This document shows positions 19,363 to 29,126 of a stretch of 64,000 bases of DNA, one piece after another (position 1 is the stretch's first letter; each line of letters begins with the position of its first letter). The position numbers were made by a program, and so were the translations under genes. Under the pieces are notes generated by a model. The model ran no database searches. It was not told where the DNA came from and saw nothing but the letters and a program-made list of their open reading frames with translations. Origin of the DNA: DATLED01 sp963750255 (GTDB lineage Bacteria; Actinomycetota; Acidimicrobiia; Acidimicrobiales; CADCTF01); assembly GCA_963750255.1 (NCBI GenBank), contig CAVVPZ010000001.1, forward strand, positions 1-64,000, given 5' to 3'.

Positions 19363-19626
19363 ATGGTGTCCTCCGTGCTTCTGGTCCTCGCCGTGTGGGT
19401 CGGCGCCTCGATCGTCATCTCACCCCTCCTCGGCACCGGCCTGCGGATCATCAACGAAGCCGACGATTCACCGTACGAGGCCGCGGCGAATGGCCAGAGC
19501 CACCGCCTGTACCCGATCGGTAACCCCCAGTTTCTGGTAAATGTGCGTGAGATGAGTCTTGACGGTCTCCTCGCCGACGAAGAGCTGCTCGGCGATCAGG
19601 CGGGTCGAGCGACCGTTCGCCAGTAG
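19363..19626 (+). CDS. Possible small membrane protein (start region only is credible)
   Basis: An ATG at 19363 opens a strongly hydrophobic helix (SSVLLVLAVWVGASIVIS) then PLLGTGLRIINEADD. The rest of the open frame is antisense to the C-terminal HTH of the LuxR regulator on the other strand, so the true protein, if it exists, probably ends near 19,480 after an undetected indel. The ribosome site is weak (TGAGG two bases from the ATG). The only argument for it is the plausible membrane helix in an otherwise empty gap. Confidence 0.3.
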   Translation: MVSSVLLVLAVWVGASIVISPLLGTGLRIINEADDSPYEAAANGQSHRLYPIGNPQFLVNVREMSLDGLLADEELLGDQAGRATVRQ

Positions 19627-20145
19627 TTCGAGCACCTCAAGCTCCCGGTCAGTGAGCCGCTCGGCGGCGAGCGACTGGTCAGCCAACGGGCCCACCCGCC
19701 CGAGGAACGAGCGGGTCACGCTGCGATGCAGGTAGGCATCCCCGGCGTGGACGGAGCGGACGGCGTCGAGGAGCTCGATCCGGGCTCGCGTTCTTGGGCA
19801 GGAACCCGAGCGCGCCAGCGGCCAGCGCGCTGGTCACCGTCTCGGGGTCGTCGTGCATGGTCAACACCACGATCCGGGCCTCGGGACGTCGAGCCAGGAT
19901 CTGCCGGGTCGCTTCGATCCCGTTGAGCCCCTCGAGGGTGACGTCCATCAGGATCACGTCGGGTTGGTGCTCGGCGTCGAAGTCGACGATGTCACCGCCG
20001 GCGGCAGCACACCGACGACCTCGATCCCGTCGCCGAAGCCGAGCATGGTCGCCATGGCGTCGGCCACCACGCGGTGATCCTCGGCGATGGCGAGGCGAAT
20101 GGACCGTGGGGCTGAGTCCCCACCGGCGGGCACGGCTGTGGTCAT
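19468..20145 (-). CDS. NarL/FixJ-type response regulator, frameshifted
   Basis: Two-component output protein. The ATG at 20145 overlaps the histidine kinase stop (ATGA). It starts SIRLAIAEDHRVVADAMATM with the acidic pocket, and after a frameshift near 20,000 has FDAEHQPDVILMDVTLEGLN with the phosphoacceptor Asp, RIVVLTMHDDPETVTSALAA and GALGFLPKN with the conserved Lys. A second frameshift near 19,790 leads to the LuxR-type HTH: AERLTDRELEVLELLANGRS, then FVGEETVKTHLTHIYQKLGV. About 225 residues, normal. Transcribed after its kinase and, further upstream, a 32-residue peptide gene. Target genes unknown. Confidence 0.88.
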
Positions 20146-21572
20146 GACCGCTCCCCGATCGGCACCCGGACGGTGACCGTGGTTCCATACCCGGGCCGGC
20201 TCGAAACGAAGAGCAAGCCACCCGACAACACCACCTTCTCCCGGCTCAGCGCGAGACCCGAACGAACACCGGTGGCGAGGTCCTGGCCAAGGCCCGTCGC
20301 GTCGGGTTCGAACCCGGCGCCGTCATCGACGACCCGGAGTTCGACGAGCCGACCCGTCCGGGCGACGTCGACCTCGACCACCGTCGAGCCCTCGGCGTGT
20401 GCGGCCACGTTCGTCAGAGCTTCCTGGCAGCACTCGACGACCAACAGGGCCGCGGGAAGGGGAACGTCGTCGAGATCGTTGGCGGTCACGGAGACGTCGA
20501 TACCCGTGCTGGCCGAGAACGCTCGGCACGAGCGCTCGATGGCCACGGTGAGACCTCCGTGGGCCGACGCCCGCTGCAGATCGGCCAGCGTCCGGCGAAG
20601 GTCGGCGATCGTCTGATCGACCCCGGCCCGCATCTGCCCTGCGACCCGCACAGCGACGTCGGGACGGTCGTGAGCGAGCGCGGCGCCCACGCTGTCGGCA
20701 CTCAGCTGGAGGGCGGCGAGTTGTTGGAGCACCACGTCGTGGAGGTCGCTGGCGATCCGCATTCGCTCCCGCTCCCGCTCGTCGATCAAGCGATCGGCGA
20801 GGCGCCGCTGCTCTCGCTCAGCCTGTTCGAGCCGTCGAGAGACGATGACGGCGTGCCGAGCGCCCAGCAACGGGAACATGAGCAGGGCCACCGCCCAGAC
20901 GCCGATGCGGATGGACGTGAGCGCGAGGACCGAGCCCATGAACCCCAGGAACAGGTAGATGGCGGCGGCCATCGGACCGGCCGGAATGAGGCCCGCCAGC
21001 ACGCGCCGCAACGGGACGCCACGCGCCGTCCACTCCGCGAGGGCCACGAAGAGCCAATTCGAGGTCTGGTAGACGACGACCGCCGCGACCAGGACGGGAA
21101 CGGGCGGAACACTGGCTCGGTGACCGCTGAGCACGAAGGCGGCAAGGGCGGTGCTGCCGGCGAGTTGCATGCGGTTGAAGAGCGCATGCACGACCGTGGT
21201 CTCGCGCTTGAGTTCCCATTCGCTCGTCGACGCCGCCGCCACGATCGTCGCGGCCAGACCCGGGGCAAAGAGCAGCGCGATGGCCAGGTTGACGGGTGCC
21301 CCCATCGAGAGCGAGATGTTCCTGATGGCGGGTACGGGCAGCACGTTGGCCGCCGCGCAGAACACGCACCAGGCCACCAACTGGATCCAGCCCGGGTGCT
21401 CGACCGGAAATCGACCCAACCCGTCGGCGATCACGAACGCAACCGCGCCGCCGAGCAGGGTGAACCAGACGAAGAACGCCGGCCGATCGCGTTCGGGCGG
21501 GGGCGGACTGAGCGGGCCGATGGCGGGGGCTCGGCTGGCGGCCGGACCCTCGCCATCGGGTGCTTGGATCAC
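20142..21572 (-). CDS. Membrane histidine kinase, HisKA_3/NarX type
   Basis: Sensor kinase of 476 residues, read without a frameshift. The GTG at 21572 overlaps the stop of the small peptide gene (GTGA). Residues about 35-260 form six to eight hydrophobic helices (for example FFVWFTLLGGAVAFVIADGL and VLVAAVVVYQTSNWLFVALA) without an obvious extracytoplasmic sensor loop. A coiled segment with QRRLADRLIDERERERMRIA leads into the H-box ASDLHDVVLQQLAALQLSAD, in which the His of LHD is phosphorylated. The ATPase domain shows VECCQEALTNVAAHAEGS (N-box) and RVVDDGAGFEPDATGLGQDL (G1), ending with SSRPGYGTTVTVRVPIG. The membrane-embedded input suggests sensing of a membrane or lipophilic cue, or of the coupled peptide (inference). 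Confidence 0.92.
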   Translation of the reverse strand: MIQAPDGEGPAASRAPAIGPLSPPPPERDRPAFFVWFTLLGGAVAFVIADGLGRFPVEHPGWIQLVAWCVFCAAANVLPVPAIRNISLSMGAPVNLAIALLFAPGLAATIVAAASTSEWELKRETTVVHALFNRMQLAGSTALAAFVLSGHRASVPPVPVLVAAVVVYQTSNWLFVALAEWTARGVPLRRVLAGLIPAGPMAAAIYLFLGFMGSVLALTSIRIGVWAVALLMFPLLGARHAVIVSRRLEQAEREQRRLADRLIDERERERMRIASDLHDVVLQQLAALQLSADSVGAALAHDRPDVAVRVAGQMRAGVDQTIADLRRTLADLQRASAHGGLTVAIERSCRAFSASTGIDVSVTANDLDDVPLPAALLVVECCQEALTNVAAHAEGSTVVEVDVARTGRLVELRVVDDGAGFEPDATGLGQDLATGVRSGLALSREKVVLSGGLLFVSSRPGYGTTVTVRVPIGERS

Positions 21573-21667
21573 TTCCAGTTTGCGTTGGCCCCTCCGGCCA
21601 GCAGCAGGCCGACCAAGGGAGCGAGCGCCATCGCCATGCGGCGGAACTGACGGATCTTGGACATCAT
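21569..21667 (-). CDS. 32-residue hydrophobic peptide, translationally coupled to the histidine kinase
   Basis: Too short for usual gene calling, but strongly supported as translated: the ATG at 21667 follows GGGAGGTGATC, an unusually complete anti-Shine-Dalgarno match, six to seven bases upstream. The product starts with a basic segment (MMSKIRQFRRMA), continues with a hydrophobic helix (MALAPLVGLLLAGG) and ends ANANWK. Its TGA overlaps the GTG start of the kinase as GTGA, so ribosomes finishing it can re-initiate on the kinase. It looks like a short signal peptide plus a few residues (a possible cleavage after AGGANA), or a single-helix membrane peptide. It may be a ligand or regulator of the kinase, or simply a translational leader. 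No homologue is recognised. Confidence 0.65.
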   Translation of the reverse strand: MMSKIRQFRRMAMALAPLVGLLLAGGANANWK

Positions 21668-21938
21668 GCGGATCACCTCCCAACGGCATCGAGTGGGGGT
21701 TCCGCTCCGCTTTGGTAACGGCCACTCCTCGTGGTCGGTCCGCTGGTCTGGGTGCTTTCTCCTTCGGCCTCGATTGTCCCCCCTGCGCCCGTATCTGTCC
21801 AGCTGTCCGGTTTTGCTGCTTTCGCTGGTTTCCCCGTAGTGGCAGAATCCCCCATCAAGAGCCAGCGTCACTGCCCGATCGGGGGAGGTGAAGCGAGGGG
21901 GGACTGTGACACCGTCGTATCCGAGCAAGGACCTCGTT

Positions 21939-23587
21939 ATGCACTCGATGACGCCACCACTCCAGGCCCCAGCGACGCCGCTGGGCGGCGCTCGGTGCGT
22001 GCTCGTGGTCGACGACGACCGCGCTGATTCGCCGGCTCATGGCAGTAAGCCTCGACGACGCCGGTTTCGAGGTCGTGGAGGCGGGCGACGGCGCTGCCGC
22101 CCTCGAGTTGCTCGCCGCCGTCGGTTCGACCTCGTGCTCCTCGATGGGCAGATGCCCACGATGAGCGGCCGCCAAGTGCTGGCGCGACTCCGGGCCGACC
22201 CCCGCACCGCCACCCTCCCGGTCATCCTGGTCACCGCCGCCGACGCCCTCGTCGACAGGCTGTCCGGGCTCGCCGCCGGCGCCGACGACTATCTGGCCAA
22301 GCCCGTCGCGCTCGACGAAGTCGTGGCACGGGTACGGGCCCACCTACGAGCCCGGGACGCCTGGGCCGACACGCTGGCCGCCCACGACCGTCAGCGTTCG
22401 CTCCTCGCGCTGTCCCTTCAGGCCGCCAGCCGGCAGGTGACGCTGAGCGGGTCGGCCACCGTCTTGTGCCACGCGCTCGCCGCCCAGGCCGGCGTTCGGG
22501 GTGCGGTCGTCGCTCGTTTCACGCCCGACGGCGAGGTCGTGCCCGTGGCCACCGCCGGCCCGACGCTGTGGGGATGTTCTCCCGGCGACCCGGTGGCGGC
22601 GTCGACCCGCAACTATCTCCGCCACCGATCGGCCGAAGGGCCGTGGATCGAGCGCGGCGACGGCGCCGTCCGCCCGGTGCCCGATCTCCTCGTCGGGCCC
22701 ACGGTCGCATGCGCCCCGTTCGGGAACGAGAACGGTGACGCGTCCGGACCGGCGGGTCTGCTCCTTCTCGAACTCCACGAAGAGAGCATCGACCCGGCGA
22801 GGGCGTTGGCCGCCGCCATCGATTTCGCCGCCGCTGTCGATGGGCTGCTCCGCCCCCGGCTCATCGACGAGCACCGCGTCGAGCAGGACCGCATGGCGCT
22901 GCGGGCCGTCCTTCGCGGAGCGCGCGTTCCGACCGCACTTCCAGCCCATCGTGTGCATGGAGTCGGGGAACGTGGTGGGAGCCGAGGCCCTCACCCGCTT
23001 CAGCGACGGATCGGCCCCCGACGTCAGATTCCGCGAGGCGGCCGGCCTCGGGCTGGGCCTCGAACTCGAACTGGCCACGCTCGGCGCTGCCATCGACGAG
23101 GTGACGGCCCTGTTGCCCGCCGACGCCTGGGTGGCACTCAACGTCTCGCCCGGGCTCCTCCTCGGTCTCGACCATCACCGGCTCCGCGACGTGATCGACC
23201 TGCCGCGACCGCGACGTCGTGCTCGAACTATCCGAGCAGGAAGCGGTCGACGACTACGACGCCATCAGGTCGGCCGTCGATGCAGTCGGCGACCGAGTTC
23301 GCCTCTCGATCGACGATGCCGGCTCCGGCTTCGCATCACTCCGACACATCCTCCGGCTCGATCCCGACTTCATCAAGCTCGACCGATCATGGATCCACGG
23401 CGTCGACGCCGACCCCGCTCGCCGAGCCATGATCGCCGGACTCCGACACTTCGCCGACCAGACCGGGGCCACCCTCATCGCCGAGGGTATCGAGCGGGAA
23501 GAAGAACGCCAGACGCTGATCGAACTCGGCGTCGACCTCGGCCAGGGCTACCTGCTCGGTCGCCCTGCCGCCCTCACGCCTGCCTGA
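21939..23587 (+). CDS. REC-GAF-EAL cyclic-di-GMP phosphodiesterase, frameshifted
   Basis: Signalling protein of about 545 residues. The ATG at 21939 follows AAGGA by seven bases. Receiver domain: CVLVVDDD, then (after a frameshift near 22,025) FDLVLLDGQMPTMSGRQVLA with the phosphoacceptor Asp and DYLAKPVALDEVVARVRAHL. A GAF-like domain occupies about residues 160-300 (QVTLSGSATVLCHALAAQAG to AAAIDFAAAVDGLLRP). After a frameshift near 22,925 the EAL domain begins with HFQPIVCMESGNVVGAEALT; it keeps the EAL motif, LNVSPG, LSIDDAGSGFASLRHI, FIKLDRSWIHGVD, TLIAEGIE and QGYLLGRP, so hydrolysis of c-di-GMP is expected. A last frameshift lies near 23,205. Divergent from the peptide-kinase-regulator operon. 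Confidence 0.88.
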
Positions 23588-23619
23588 CGCACCGGGCGGC
23601 GCACGCACAAGAGCGCAAA

Positions 23620-24398
23620 TCAGGGATCTTCCTGCCACACGCCGGGCCGCGGCGGGTCGAAGGCGACGTCGATGGGTTCGCCCCTGATGGCGGCGAAGGC
23701 GGAGACGCCCCAGCGTTCGACGCCGGCCAGCGGCTCGGCAACGCATCCTCGGCGAACCAGCCAACATCTCGACACTCCAGCGGATGGGCCCGAAGTTCGC
23801 CGCCGATGACGCGGCACTGGAACACGAGTGAATAGAGCGGGATGCGGGTGAAGTTGAGCCGAAGCCCGTCGAGCACGGCGACGAGCCGCACTGGCTCGAC
23901 CTCGATGCCGGTCTCCTCGAGCACTTCTTTGACCGCGACTTCGGACGCCGAGTAGCCGATGTCGGCCCAACCGGTCGGATAGAGCCACACGCCCGAGTCG
24001 GCCCGCTGCACCAGAAGGATCTCGCCCCGGTCGTTGCCGACCACCGCGCCGATGGCGATCTTGGGCGTGACGTAGCCGGCGACGCCCTGACCGACGTCGA
24101 GGAGCCACTCCTCGACGAGCACTTCGGCCTCGAGTTCTCGTCCGGCGGCCACGCCGATGTCGGCGGCCACCTTGAGCACCTCCTCGTAGCGCTCCCGTTC
24201 GTAGAGGGACTCGGTGAAGCCGAGTCCGGTGCGGGCGATGCCGGCGAGCGCCTCGCCCCAGCGCCGAAGATCCTGGGCGCTGACCACGTCTTTGGGCGGC
24301 GGGAGATCGGGGGGCACGACCAGCCAGGCTACGCGACGAAGCGCCCACCCCCGCCGGGTGAGCGCTTCGAAAACCGCCTCGGTTCCGCCTGCCACCAA
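23620..24398 (-). CDS. NUDIX hydrolase with N-terminal NUDIX-associated domain, one frameshift
   Basis: Residues about 45-100 (RRWGEALAGIARTGLGFTES then YERERYEEVLKVAADIG) match the Nudix_hydro_N helical domain. The NUDIX fold follows: TPKIAIGAVVGNDRGEILLV, QRADSGVWLYPTGWADIGYS and the Nudix box G-x5-E-x7-K-E-V-L-E-E-T-G within GWADIGYSASEVAVKEVLEE. The position normally Arg in the box is Lys. After a frameshift near 23,735 the C-terminus reads GVERWGVSAFAAIRGEPIDV and ends VWQEDP at 23,620. Relatives hydrolyse nucleoside-diphosphate linked compounds such as ADP-ribose. The start is uncertain: TTG 24398, GTG 24395 and a later GTG are all open, and none has a clear ribosome site. Confidence 0.82.
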
Positions 24399-24470
24399 GT
24401 GTGCCGGATGGCCACTGAAGGAATCCTGGCGAAAGGCTGAAGAATCGCTGAAGATGGTCGATCAGTGGTG

Positions 24471-25148
24471 ATGGCTGAGCGCGTGGCCCGGGTGTTGGTG
24501 GTCGAGGACAACCCCGATCTGCGCGAGCTGCTGGTGATGTCACTCGAGCGGGAGGGGTGGGACGTTCGCTCAGCCGGCGATGCGTTGGAGGGTGAACGCG
24601 AGGCGCTGGCGTTCGGGCCCGACATCGCCATCCTCGACGTCCACCTGGGCGACGGACCCGACGGCTTCACGTTGGCCCGGCGGCTGCGGCAGCAGGGCAA
24701 CCTCCCGTTCGTCTTCCTCACGGACAGGTCTGACGTCGAAGACCGGCTGACCGGCTTCGAGACGGGCGCCGAGGACTACATGGCCAAGCCCTTCGTCCTG
24801 GCCGAGCTCGTGGCACGACTGAGAGTCGTGCTGCGCCGACGCCCCGAGGCGCGCGACGAGATCATCGAGGTGGACGGCATCAAGATCGACACCTCGGGTC
24901 GGCGGGTGTTCGTGGATGGCGACCTCGTGGATCTCACCCGCATCGAATTCGAGTTGCTGACGGTGCTCGCCGGCCAGCTGGGACGGGTGGCCTCGAAGCC
25001 AGAGCTCCTGGGCCAGGTGTGGGGTTTCGAGGGCTACGACGCCAACCTGGTGGAAGTCCACATCTCGTCGCTCCGCCGCAAGCTGGGTGGATCGGGCCGC
25101 CTCATCGAAACCGTGAGGGGCGCCGGCTACGTCCTTCGCGCCACGTAG
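24471..25148 (+). CDS. OmpR/PhoB-type response regulator (orphan)
   Basis: Intact regulator of 225 residues. Receiver domain: RVARVLVVEDNPDLRELLVM, DIAILDVHLGDGPDGFTLAR with the phosphoacceptor Asp, and YMAKPFVLAELVARLRVVLR with the conserved Lys. Linker EARDEIIEVDGIKIDTSGRR precedes a winged helix with DLTRIEFELLTVLAGQLGRV, VWGFEGYDANLVEVHISSLR and RLIETVRGAGYVLRAT. The ATG at 24471 is preceded in frame by two GTG codons (24465, 24468) and no clear ribosome site, so it may be leaderless. No histidine kinase is adjacent: it lies between a divergent NUDIX gene and convergent glnD. Confidence 0.92.
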   Translation: MAERVARVLVVEDNPDLRELLVMSLEREGWDVRSAGDALEGEREALAFGPDIAILDVHLGDGPDGFTLARRLRQQGNLPFVFLTDRSDVEDRLTGFETGAEDYMAKPFVLAELVARLRVVLRRRPEARDEIIEVDGIKIDTSGRRVFVDGDLVDLTRIEFELLTVLAGQLGRVASKPELLGQVWGFEGYDANLVEVHISSLRRKLGGSGRLIETVRGAGYVLRAT

Positions 25149-25162
25149 GCACGCACGTCGGC

Positions 25163-27312
25163 CTACGAGCGCAGTTGGCGCAGCACGGCGGCCTCTACGG
25201 CAGCAAGAGCCTCGTCGTCGGTGACCTTTGACCCTTGGCGGTCGACGACATAGAAGGCATCGACGACCTCGTGACCCAACGTCGACACGCGGGCGACGCG
25301 GACGTCGAGGCCACAGTTGGCGAGGGCGGCGGTGATGCGGTGGAGCACGGCGATGCCGTCGGGGGCTCGCACCTCGACGACGGTGGCCCGGGCTGAGGCC
25401 TCGTTGTCGATCGAGCACCTCGGGGATCGGCCGGCCGAGCCGCGGTGCGTCGGTAGCGCCCGGCGTAGCTCGCGCGACCGTTCGATGAGCTTGTCGGCCA
25501 GGGCCAGCCTCCCATCGAGAACCGCTTCCAGGTCAGCCGCGACCCGGGGCCACCGGGGCTCGCTGCCGAAGGCCGGCTCGACGTCGAAGATCTCCACGGC
25601 GCGACCGTCCTCGGCCTGGGCGGCAGTGGCGCTGCGGACGTCGAGACCGTGGAGCGCGAGCACGCCGGCGACCTTCGAGAACAAGCCAGGGCCGATCGGG
25701 GTAGACGACCGTGCAGCGGTGGCCGTCGCCGTGGAGTCCAGACGGCAGGTCGGTGGCAATCGTCTCGGTCGGCTCGTCAGCACCTTCGTCGGAGGCGCCA
25801 CCGCCGGCCGACAGCCGGCGCCGTACGCGCGCCACCAACTCGGCGACGAGCCCCGCCTTCCAGTCGGACCACGCCGAGGCCCCAGTGGCCAACGAGTCGG
25901 CCTCGGTCAGTGCGGCCAGCAGTTCGAGGGTGTCGACGTCGCCGACCTGGTCGGCCACCTGGGCGATGGTCGCCGGATCGTCGAGATCGCGTCGGGTGGC
26001 GGCGTCGGGCAGAAGCAGGTGGAGGCGCACCATCTGTTGGAGGACAACGACGTCGGCGGGGACGAATCCGAGTCGTGGACGCCACGCGGGCCGACCACCT
26101 CGATACCGGCGTCGGTGTGGTCTCCCGGGTACCCCTTGCCGATGTCGTGGAGGAGCGCGCCGACGAGCAGCAGGTCGGGTCGTCGAACCGTGCGGGTGAG
26201 GGCGGCAGCGTTGGCGGCCGCTTCCCACAGGTGCCGGTCGACGGTGAAGCGGTGGTAGGCGTTGCGCTGCGGCTGGTGGCGCACCGCCTCCCACTCGGGC
26301 AGGAGGCGGGCGAGGAGGCCGTGTTGGTCGAGGGACTCGAGCACGGGATGGCGTCGTGGCCGGCGCCGAGGAGGGAGACCAGGTCGTCGCGCCATTGCTC
26401 GCGGCCACACGGGCGGGCACGCCGACGGCGGCCGACTCGGCGTACGGCGGCGAGCGCGGCGGGCGACAGGGGGACGCCCGTGTCGGCGGCTTCCGCGGCC
26501 GCGGCCAGCCACTGGCCCGGATCGTGGGGGAGGATGACCCGCTCGGCCCGAGCCCGCGGCCCGCCGAGCCACGCGTCGATGCGGTCCCAGGCGTCGTCGG
26601 ACACGTAGGAGATGGCTCGCGCCGCGGCGCTGACGTTGGCCATCAGCGCGTCGGCGTCGGCCAGGCCGAGTTCGGCGGCGACGCCGTCTTGTTCTTGCAG
26701 CTGGAGGCGGTCGAGCCGGCGGCCGGCACAGGTGTGAAGCGGCGGCGCGGATCTCGACGAGTCGACCGTGGGCCTCGTCGCCGGTCCGAGGCGACCGTGC
26801 AGGACGGGGGTGGCCAGCGCCGCGGCTCGGAGGGCGTGGACGTCGCGAAGTCCGCCCCGCCCTTCCTTGATCTCGGGCTCGAGGAGGTAGGCAACTTCAC
26901 CGAACTTCTCGTGGCGTTCCTCGACCGCGTCGCGCAGCACTCGCAGCCACCGTTTGGCTCGACCTCGCCAAGCGGCGCGAGCAGCGGCGGCCAACTCGCC
27001 GGCGAGGGCGGCGTCGCCGGCGACGAGCCGGGCGTCGAGCATGCCGAGCATCGCCTTGAGATCAGCGTCGGCGACGGCGAGCGCCTCGTTGACGGTGCGC
27101 ACCGAGTGATCGAGGGCAAGGCCGCGATCCCAGATCGGGTACCAGAGCCGTTCGGCCACGGCCTCCACGCCGGGCCGGCCCCGGTGCAACAGGACGAGGT
27201 CGAGATCCGAGTGGGGCGCAGCGTCGCCCCGTCCGTAGGACCCCACCGCGATCAATGCGATGTCGCGCTCGTCCCCCAACAACTCCGACAGCCACGGGTC
27301 GAACCGACTCAC
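25163..27312 (-). CDS. glnD: [Protein-PII] uridylyltransferase/uridylyl-removing enzyme, frameshifted
   Basis: Modifies PII according to glutamine level. Domains in order: nucleotidyltransferase (IALIAVGSYGRGDAAPHSDL, with the GSxxRGD and DxD motifs, residues about 20-45), GlnD helical linker (YLLEPEIKEGRGGLRDVHAL), HD domain for deuridylylation (AYHRFTVDRHLWEAAANAAA and LLLVGALLHDIGKGYPGDHT), and two C-terminal ACT domains (FSKVAGVLALHGLDVRSATA and VLHRITAALANCGLDVRVAR). It ends AVLRQLRS. Frames change near 26,750, 26,445-26,330, 26,060, 25,700 and 25,420. The GTG at 27312 has GGGGGTGAG upstream; an ATG at 27345 lies inside an intergenic repeat and is less likely. It follows glnB on the same strand, giving the usual amt-glnB-glnD order. 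Confidence 0.9.
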
Positions 27313-27319
27313 CCACTCA

Positions 27320-27425
27320 CCCCCAGGGCCGCAGCGCGAGGCCATCTACACGGCGCCAGGAGCGCCAGCGACCAGCCGCCACGCCGAGTAGCAAGGCCCC
27401 CAGGGCCGCAGCGCGAGGCCGTCTA
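27320..27425. repeat. Direct repeat pair flanking a 32-base dispersed repeat
   Basis: Bases 27,320-27,348 and 27,397-27,425 are 29-base direct repeats (start CCCCCAGGGCCGCAGCGCGA) differing at one position. Between them, 27,352-27,383 matches 43,414-43,445 downstream of groEL at 29 of 32 positions. The right-hand copy overlaps the last codon of glnB and the left-hand copy overlaps the alternative glnD start. Confidence 0.75.
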
Positions 27426-27761
27426 TACCGCGTCGGCGCCCATCTCCCCGGTGCGGATGCGTACGATGCGGTCGACATCGGTGACCCAGACCTTGCCGTC
27501 GCCGATCTTGTCGGTGCGGGCGGCGGCGACCATCGCGTCGAGGATGCCATCCACGTCGCCGTCTTCGGCCAGCACTTCGATGCGGACCTTGGGCACGAAG
27601 TCGATCGTGTACTCGGCGCCACGGTAGACCTCGGTGTGGCCCCGCTGGCGTCCGAAGCCCTGGACCTCGGAGACGGTCATACCTTGGACACCGGCGTCCT
27701 TGAGCGCCTCTTTGACTTCGTCGAGCTTGAACGGCTTCACGATGGCGGTGATGAGCTTCAT
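27423..27761 (-). CDS. glnB: Nitrogen regulatory protein PII
   Basis: Intact 112-residue PII trimer subunit that senses ATP/ADP and 2-oxoglutarate and controls the Amt channel and nitrogen regulators. MKLITAIVKPFKLDEVKEAL and the T-loop GHTEVYRGAEYTIDFVPKVR are canonical, including the Tyr of AEY (residue 51) that GlnD uridylylates or that is adenylylated in actinomycetes. The B-loop region is GDGKVWVTDVDRIVRIRTGE, ending GADAV. The ATG at 27761 overlaps the amt stop (TGATG), so expression is tied to the transporter. A GlnD-like gene downstream supports covalent control. Called glnB by sequence; given the amt linkage it could equally be named glnK. Confidence 0.95.
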   Translation of the reverse strand: MKLITAIVKPFKLDEVKEALKDAGVQGMTVSEVQGFGRQRGHTEVYRGAEYTIDFVPKVRIEVLAEDGDVDGILDAMVAAARTDKIGDGKVWVTDVDRIVRIRTGEMGADAV

Positions 27762-29017
27762 CAGCCGATCCTCCCACCGAGCGCGTAGGCCGTTTCGGCG
27801 TGCAGCGACTGGTCCATACCTTCGGCCTCCTGGTCGGGGGTGATGCGAAGGCCGATGACGATGTCGATGGCCTTCGCGATGAGGAACGACATCACGGCGG
27901 AGAACACGATCGTCGCGCCGACGGCGACGAGTTGCTTCATGAGCAGGTCGGTGGAGCCGAAGAACACGCCGTCGGCACCTCCGCTGTTCACACTGGTGTC
28001 GCCGAAGAAGCCGAGCAGGATCGAGCCGATGATGCCGCCCACGAGGTGGACAGCGACGACGTCGAGGCTGTCGTCGTAGCCGAGCCGGAACTTCAGCTGA
28101 GATGGCGAGGAAGCACACGACTCCGGCGATGAATCCGATGAAGATCGGGGCCATGCCGCCGACGAAGCCGGCGCAGGGGGTGATGGCGACGAGTCCGGCC
28201 ACGGCGCCTGACGCCGCTCCGAGGGTGGTGGCGTGGCCGCCCTTGATCTTTTCGATGACGAGCCAGCCGATCATGGCGGCGGCGGCGGCGAGGTTGGTGT
28301 TGACGAGTGCCTGGGCGGCGATGCCGTTGGCGCCGAGCGCGGAGCCGGCATTGAATCCGAACCAGCCGAACCACAGGATGCCGGTGCCGAGCAGAGTGAG
28401 CGGCAGGTTGTGGGGCGGCATCGGCTCGCCGGGCCAGCCTCGGCGCTTCCCGAGCATGAGGGCAAGGACGAGCGCGGCCACGCCGGCGTTGATGTGGATG
28501 ACGGCACCACCGGCGAAGTCGAGGGCGCCGAGCTGGAAGAGCCAGCCTTCGGGGCTGAACACCCAGTGGGCGACCGGCGAGTAGACGAGGATCGACCAAG
28601 CGCCGAGGAACACCACGTAGGCGCTGAACTTGAGGCGGTCGGCGGTCGCCCCGGTGAAGAGCGCGGGGCGATGATGGCGAACATCATCTGGAAGGCGAAG
28701 AACGCGAGCGGCGGGATCGTCAACGCCAGATCGCCGGCGTAGCCGGGCAGCACGGTCTCGAGGCTGCTCAGACCCTTGAGTCCGAGGAAGTCGAGGTTGC
28801 CGAGGTACTTGCCCCCGGCGCCGAACGCGAGGCTGAACCCGATCACCGACCAGATGATGCTGATGAGGCCCATCGAGAAGAAGTTCTGCATGAGCATCCC
28901 GAGCACGTTCTTGGCTCGCACCATCCCCCCGTAGAACAGGGCCAGTCCTGGCGTCATGAACAGAACCAGGGCGGCCGAGACGAGCACCCAGGCGGTATTC
29001 CCGCTGTCGATCTCCAT
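27761..29017 (-). CDS. amt: Ammonium transporter, two frameshifts
   Basis: Amt/Rh-family channel of 11 transmembrane helices. The ATG at 29017 opens MEIDSGNTAWVLVSAALVLF and FMTPGLALFYGGMVRAKNVL, then QNFFSMGLISIIWSVIGFSL. After a frameshift near 28,665 come VVFLGAWSILVYSPVAHWVF, DFAGGAVIHINAGVAALVLA (signature, with the pore His), GWFGFNAGSALGANGIAAQA and LGAASGAVAGLVAITPCAGF. A second frameshift near 28,100 restores DVVAVHLVGGIIGSILLGFF with the second pore His. The C-terminus EAEGMDQSLHAETAY is the PII-responsive tail. First gene of amt-glnB-glnD. Confidence 0.92.
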
Positions 29018-29126
29018 GGGGCGTCAGCCTTGCGAAAGAAGGTTTCGTTGCCGTGACCCGAATGTTTCGGCTCGGTTAATCGGCGTGAGGCTCCACCTCC
29101 ATCGTCCCGGGCTACCGTGGTCCGTC

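Noticed and set aside
19468..19626. The second half of the plus-strand small membrane ORF
   Set aside because: It is exactly antisense to the LuxR helix-turn-helix, which is strongly conserved, so only the first ~40 residues could be genuine.
20295..20325. A tRNA T-arm-like GGTTCGAACCC segment
   Set aside because: It lies inside the histidine kinase ATPase domain and no acceptor or anticodon stem can be formed around it.
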